Source: Acidobacteriota bacterium (GTDB taxonomy: Bacteria > Acidobacteriota > Aminicenantia > Aminicenantales > Saccharicenantaceae). From it: 7,653 nt of DNA. Under the pieces are notes generated by a model that ran no database searches, was not told the origin of the DNA, and was given only the letters and a program-made list of their open reading frames with translations. The DNA lies in assembly GCA_003476685.1 (NCBI GenBank), contig DMVN01000068.1, positions 1 to 7,653 of the forward strand, read 5' to 3'. Position 1 is the stretch's first letter. The number at the start of each line of letters is the position of its first letter. Below, in pieces: positions 6,381-7,653 of the stretch. The position numbers were made by a program, and so were the translations under genes.

Positions 6381-7475
6381 TCAGATTATCAGCCTTCGGT
6401 TTCCCACCCGGCGGGTCAGCCCCAGTTCGTCCAGGAATTCCAGGAGGGGAATAGCATATTTTCGGGTCAGGCCGGTCAGGCGCTTAAAATCCCCGACGCT
6501 GAGTTCCCGCTGGCCGCGGTTTTTCAGCTCAGTCAGCTGGTTCTTCAGGCTTTCCAGCCAGTCGGCGTGCAGCAGGAATCCCTCCTGGCTCTTGACTATC
6601 TTTTTCTGCTTCAGCAGCAGGTCCAGCAGGGTGTTAAGCCGGCTGGGGTGGAGCTTGAATTTTTTTACCAGCTCCTCAAAGGAAGAAGAGGAAAATTTTT
6701 CCTGGCGCAGCAGCTGTTCGATGGCCTCCATGACCGCCGCCTCTTCCGTCGCCAGCCTGGTCTGGAAACTACTGAGGGACACCAGGTCGCCACTCAAGAC
6801 TAAGCGGCCGTCCCTGGCCAGGCGATTCAGGGCCAGGAGCAGCACCGGCCGGGACAGGCCAAATCTCTCCTTCAATTTTTTCAGCGGAACTCCGCTTTCG
6901 GCCGGTCTTTTCTGATGGTAGCTTTCAACGTAGCCGGCAATTTTATCAACCAGGAAGCTGAAGCTACGCTGGCTAAGGATGAAGAGCGGCGAGAATTCGA
7001 GAATGTAAACCTGGCCTTCCTTTTCCAGCTCCATGGACAAACGGCGCAGCTCGGGTGGGGTCAGGCGACAGAAATTGACCAGGTCCTCCTGCCTCAGGCC
7101 GCGGAGGCCGGCCTCATCGGCCAGGGCCAGCAGCATCTCCCCGGCCGGCCCGGCCAGCCGGTCCAGCCAGGCTATCAGCTTCTCTTCCTTTTTCTTCTTA
7201 AGTCGGTCGGCTCCGGGACAGACCACCCGCAATTCAATCTCCATTTCTCCTTTGGCAGGCCTGAAGGACAGTCGCTGGTTCCAGGCCGGTTCTTCAGGCA
7301 GCCTGGCCGCCACCAGGCAGTAGGGCTGGCTGTTGCGGGATGAGGTCAGGGCTGTTGTCCGGATAGAAGCTGGATACTGGCGCCCGGCCAGAGTCAGCCG
7401 CCCGGTCTGCTCCTGCCCGCGGGGCAGGTCGGCCCTCTGGGCGGCGGCATAAAAGCGGGTCTCGGTTAGCTTCAT
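6381..7475 (-). CDS. SelB-like C-terminal winged-helix protein lacking the GTPase domain
   Basis: A 364-residue protein matching the C-terminal half of SelB, the factor that brings selenocysteyl-tRNA to UGA codons by binding the mRNA SECIS hairpin. Four winged-helix units can be outlined: about 115-165, 170-240 (with the SelB-like YHQKRPAESG at 186-195), 245-302 and 305-363. The last carries the hallmark GLTRKYAIPLLEFLDELGLT (335-354) followed by RRVGNRR. Residues 55-95 resemble the end of the EF-Tu-like domain III (RLPEEPAWNQRLSFRP, then VVCPGADRLKKKK where SelB has its conserved GGG-LDP segment). The GTPase domain and domain II are absent; full SelB is about 600-650 residues. The start is fixed by an in-frame TGA at 7496-7494 and by the RNase R stop 25 bases upstream; only a weak GGGA precedes ATG. 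It could be half of a split SelB, a remnant, or a repurposed RNA-binding protein. Confidence 0.85.
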   Translation of the reverse strand: MKLTETRFYAAAQRADLPRGQEQTGRLTLAGRQYPASIRTTALTSSRNSQPYCLVAARLPEEPAWNQRLSFRPAKGEMEIELRVVCPGADRLKKKKEEKLIAWLDRLAGPAGEMLLALADEAGLRGLRQEDLVNFCRLTPPELRRLSMELEKEGQVYILEFSPLFILSQRSFSFLVDKIAGYVESYHQKRPAESGVPLKKLKERFGLSRPVLLLALNRLARDGRLVLSGDLVSLSSFQTRLATEEAAVMEAIEQLLRQEKFSSSSFEELVKKFKLHPSRLNTLLDLLLKQKKIVKSQEGFLLHADWLESLKNQLTELKNRGQRELSVGDFKRLTGLTRKYAIPLLEFLDELGLTRRVGNRRLII

Positions 7476-7500
7476 TTTTTCCCGGTTCTTAACTCATATC

Positions 7501-7653
7501 TTACTGTCCGGCCAGCACAAATTCCACTTTTTTCAGCAGCGGATTGCAGCTGGCCAGCACCACCCGAATTCTGTCACCCAGGGAAAAGGTGGTGCCGGTG
7601 TGCCGACCGCGCAGGACTCTCTCGTTTTTGCGCAGAAAGAAATCATCACCCAG
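7501..7653 (-). CDS. rnr: Ribonuclease R, C-terminal S1 domain (partial, cut by window edge)
   Basis: Reading the - strand from the right edge gives 50 residues ending at TAA (7503-7501). The segment runs LGDDFFLRKNERVLRGRHTG and then TTFSLGDRIRVVLASCNPLL, ending KKVEFVLAGQ. This follows the last strands of the S1 domain of RNase R/VacB-type 3'-5' exoribonucleases: an aromatic 'DDYY'-like pair, a 'L.G...G..F.LGDRV.V.V' core and a closing 'idF.L'. E. coli RNase R has the same pattern (DNDYYRFD, then RLGDRVEVRVEAV and KIDFSL). The long Lys-rich tail of the E. coli enzyme is absent. The catalytic RNB domain lies outside the window. It precedes the SelB-like gene by 25 bases on the same strand, so the two are probably co-transcribed. 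Confidence 0.82.
   Translation of the reverse strand: MGDDFFLRKNERVLRGRHTGTTFSLGDRIRVVLASCNPLLKKVEFVLAGQ

Noticed and set aside
6351..7343. Several + strand frames (Gln- and Ser-rich) over the SelB-like gene
   Set aside because: They are shadows of the - strand gene, which has recognisable SelB winged-helix motifs throughout.
7494..7496. In-frame TGA just upstream of the SelB-like start, considered as a selenocysteine codon joining a missing GTPase half
   Set aside because: The same frame upstream contains another TGA and overlaps the RNase R coding frame, which is the one with family similarity. No GTPase-like sequence is read in it.

Overview
The window reads as bacterial chromosome from an organism with GC-rich wobble positions and tightly packed genes. 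No mobile element, CRISPR array, rRNA or tRNA is visible. The set of an RNase R, a SelB-type protein, and a COG2403 GTPase beside carbamate kinase and ornithine carbamoyltransferase suggests an uncultured, probably anaerobic bacterium. I think of Aminicenantes- or Acidobacteria-like lineages, but that placement is only an impression.

Left part (1-978, + strand): the tail of an unrecognised gene stops 8 bases before a complete YfcE/MJ0936-type metallophosphoesterase. A leader of about 320 bases follows, with several short dyads and a plausible sigma-70-like promoter.

Centre (979-6317, + strand): four closely spaced genes look like one operon. They are a COG2403 P-loop protein (cyclic 2,3-diphosphoglycerate synthetase-like), carbamate kinase, ornithine carbamoyltransferase (start overlaps the kinase stop as ATGA), and a 697-residue protein of unknown function. 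The last has possible winged-helix and beta-barrel regions and a long charged Glu/Lys/Ala tail. The two carbamoyl-phosphate enzymes can interconvert citrulline, ornithine, carbamoyl phosphate and ATP. No arginine deiminase is in view, so direction of flux is open. The roles of the first and last genes in this set are the real unknowns.

Right part (6318-7653): a 13-bp perfect hairpin with an outer GC stem separates the convergent gene sets. On the - strand lies the C-terminal S1 end of an RNase R, followed 25 bases later by a 364-residue protein. That protein matches the C-terminal winged-helix half of the selenocysteine elongation factor SelB but has no GTPase domain. An in-frame stop just before its start, and the RNase R gene directly upstream, show that the GTPase half is not simply missed. 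This GTPase-less SelB and the 697-residue operon partner are the two most unusual items in the window.
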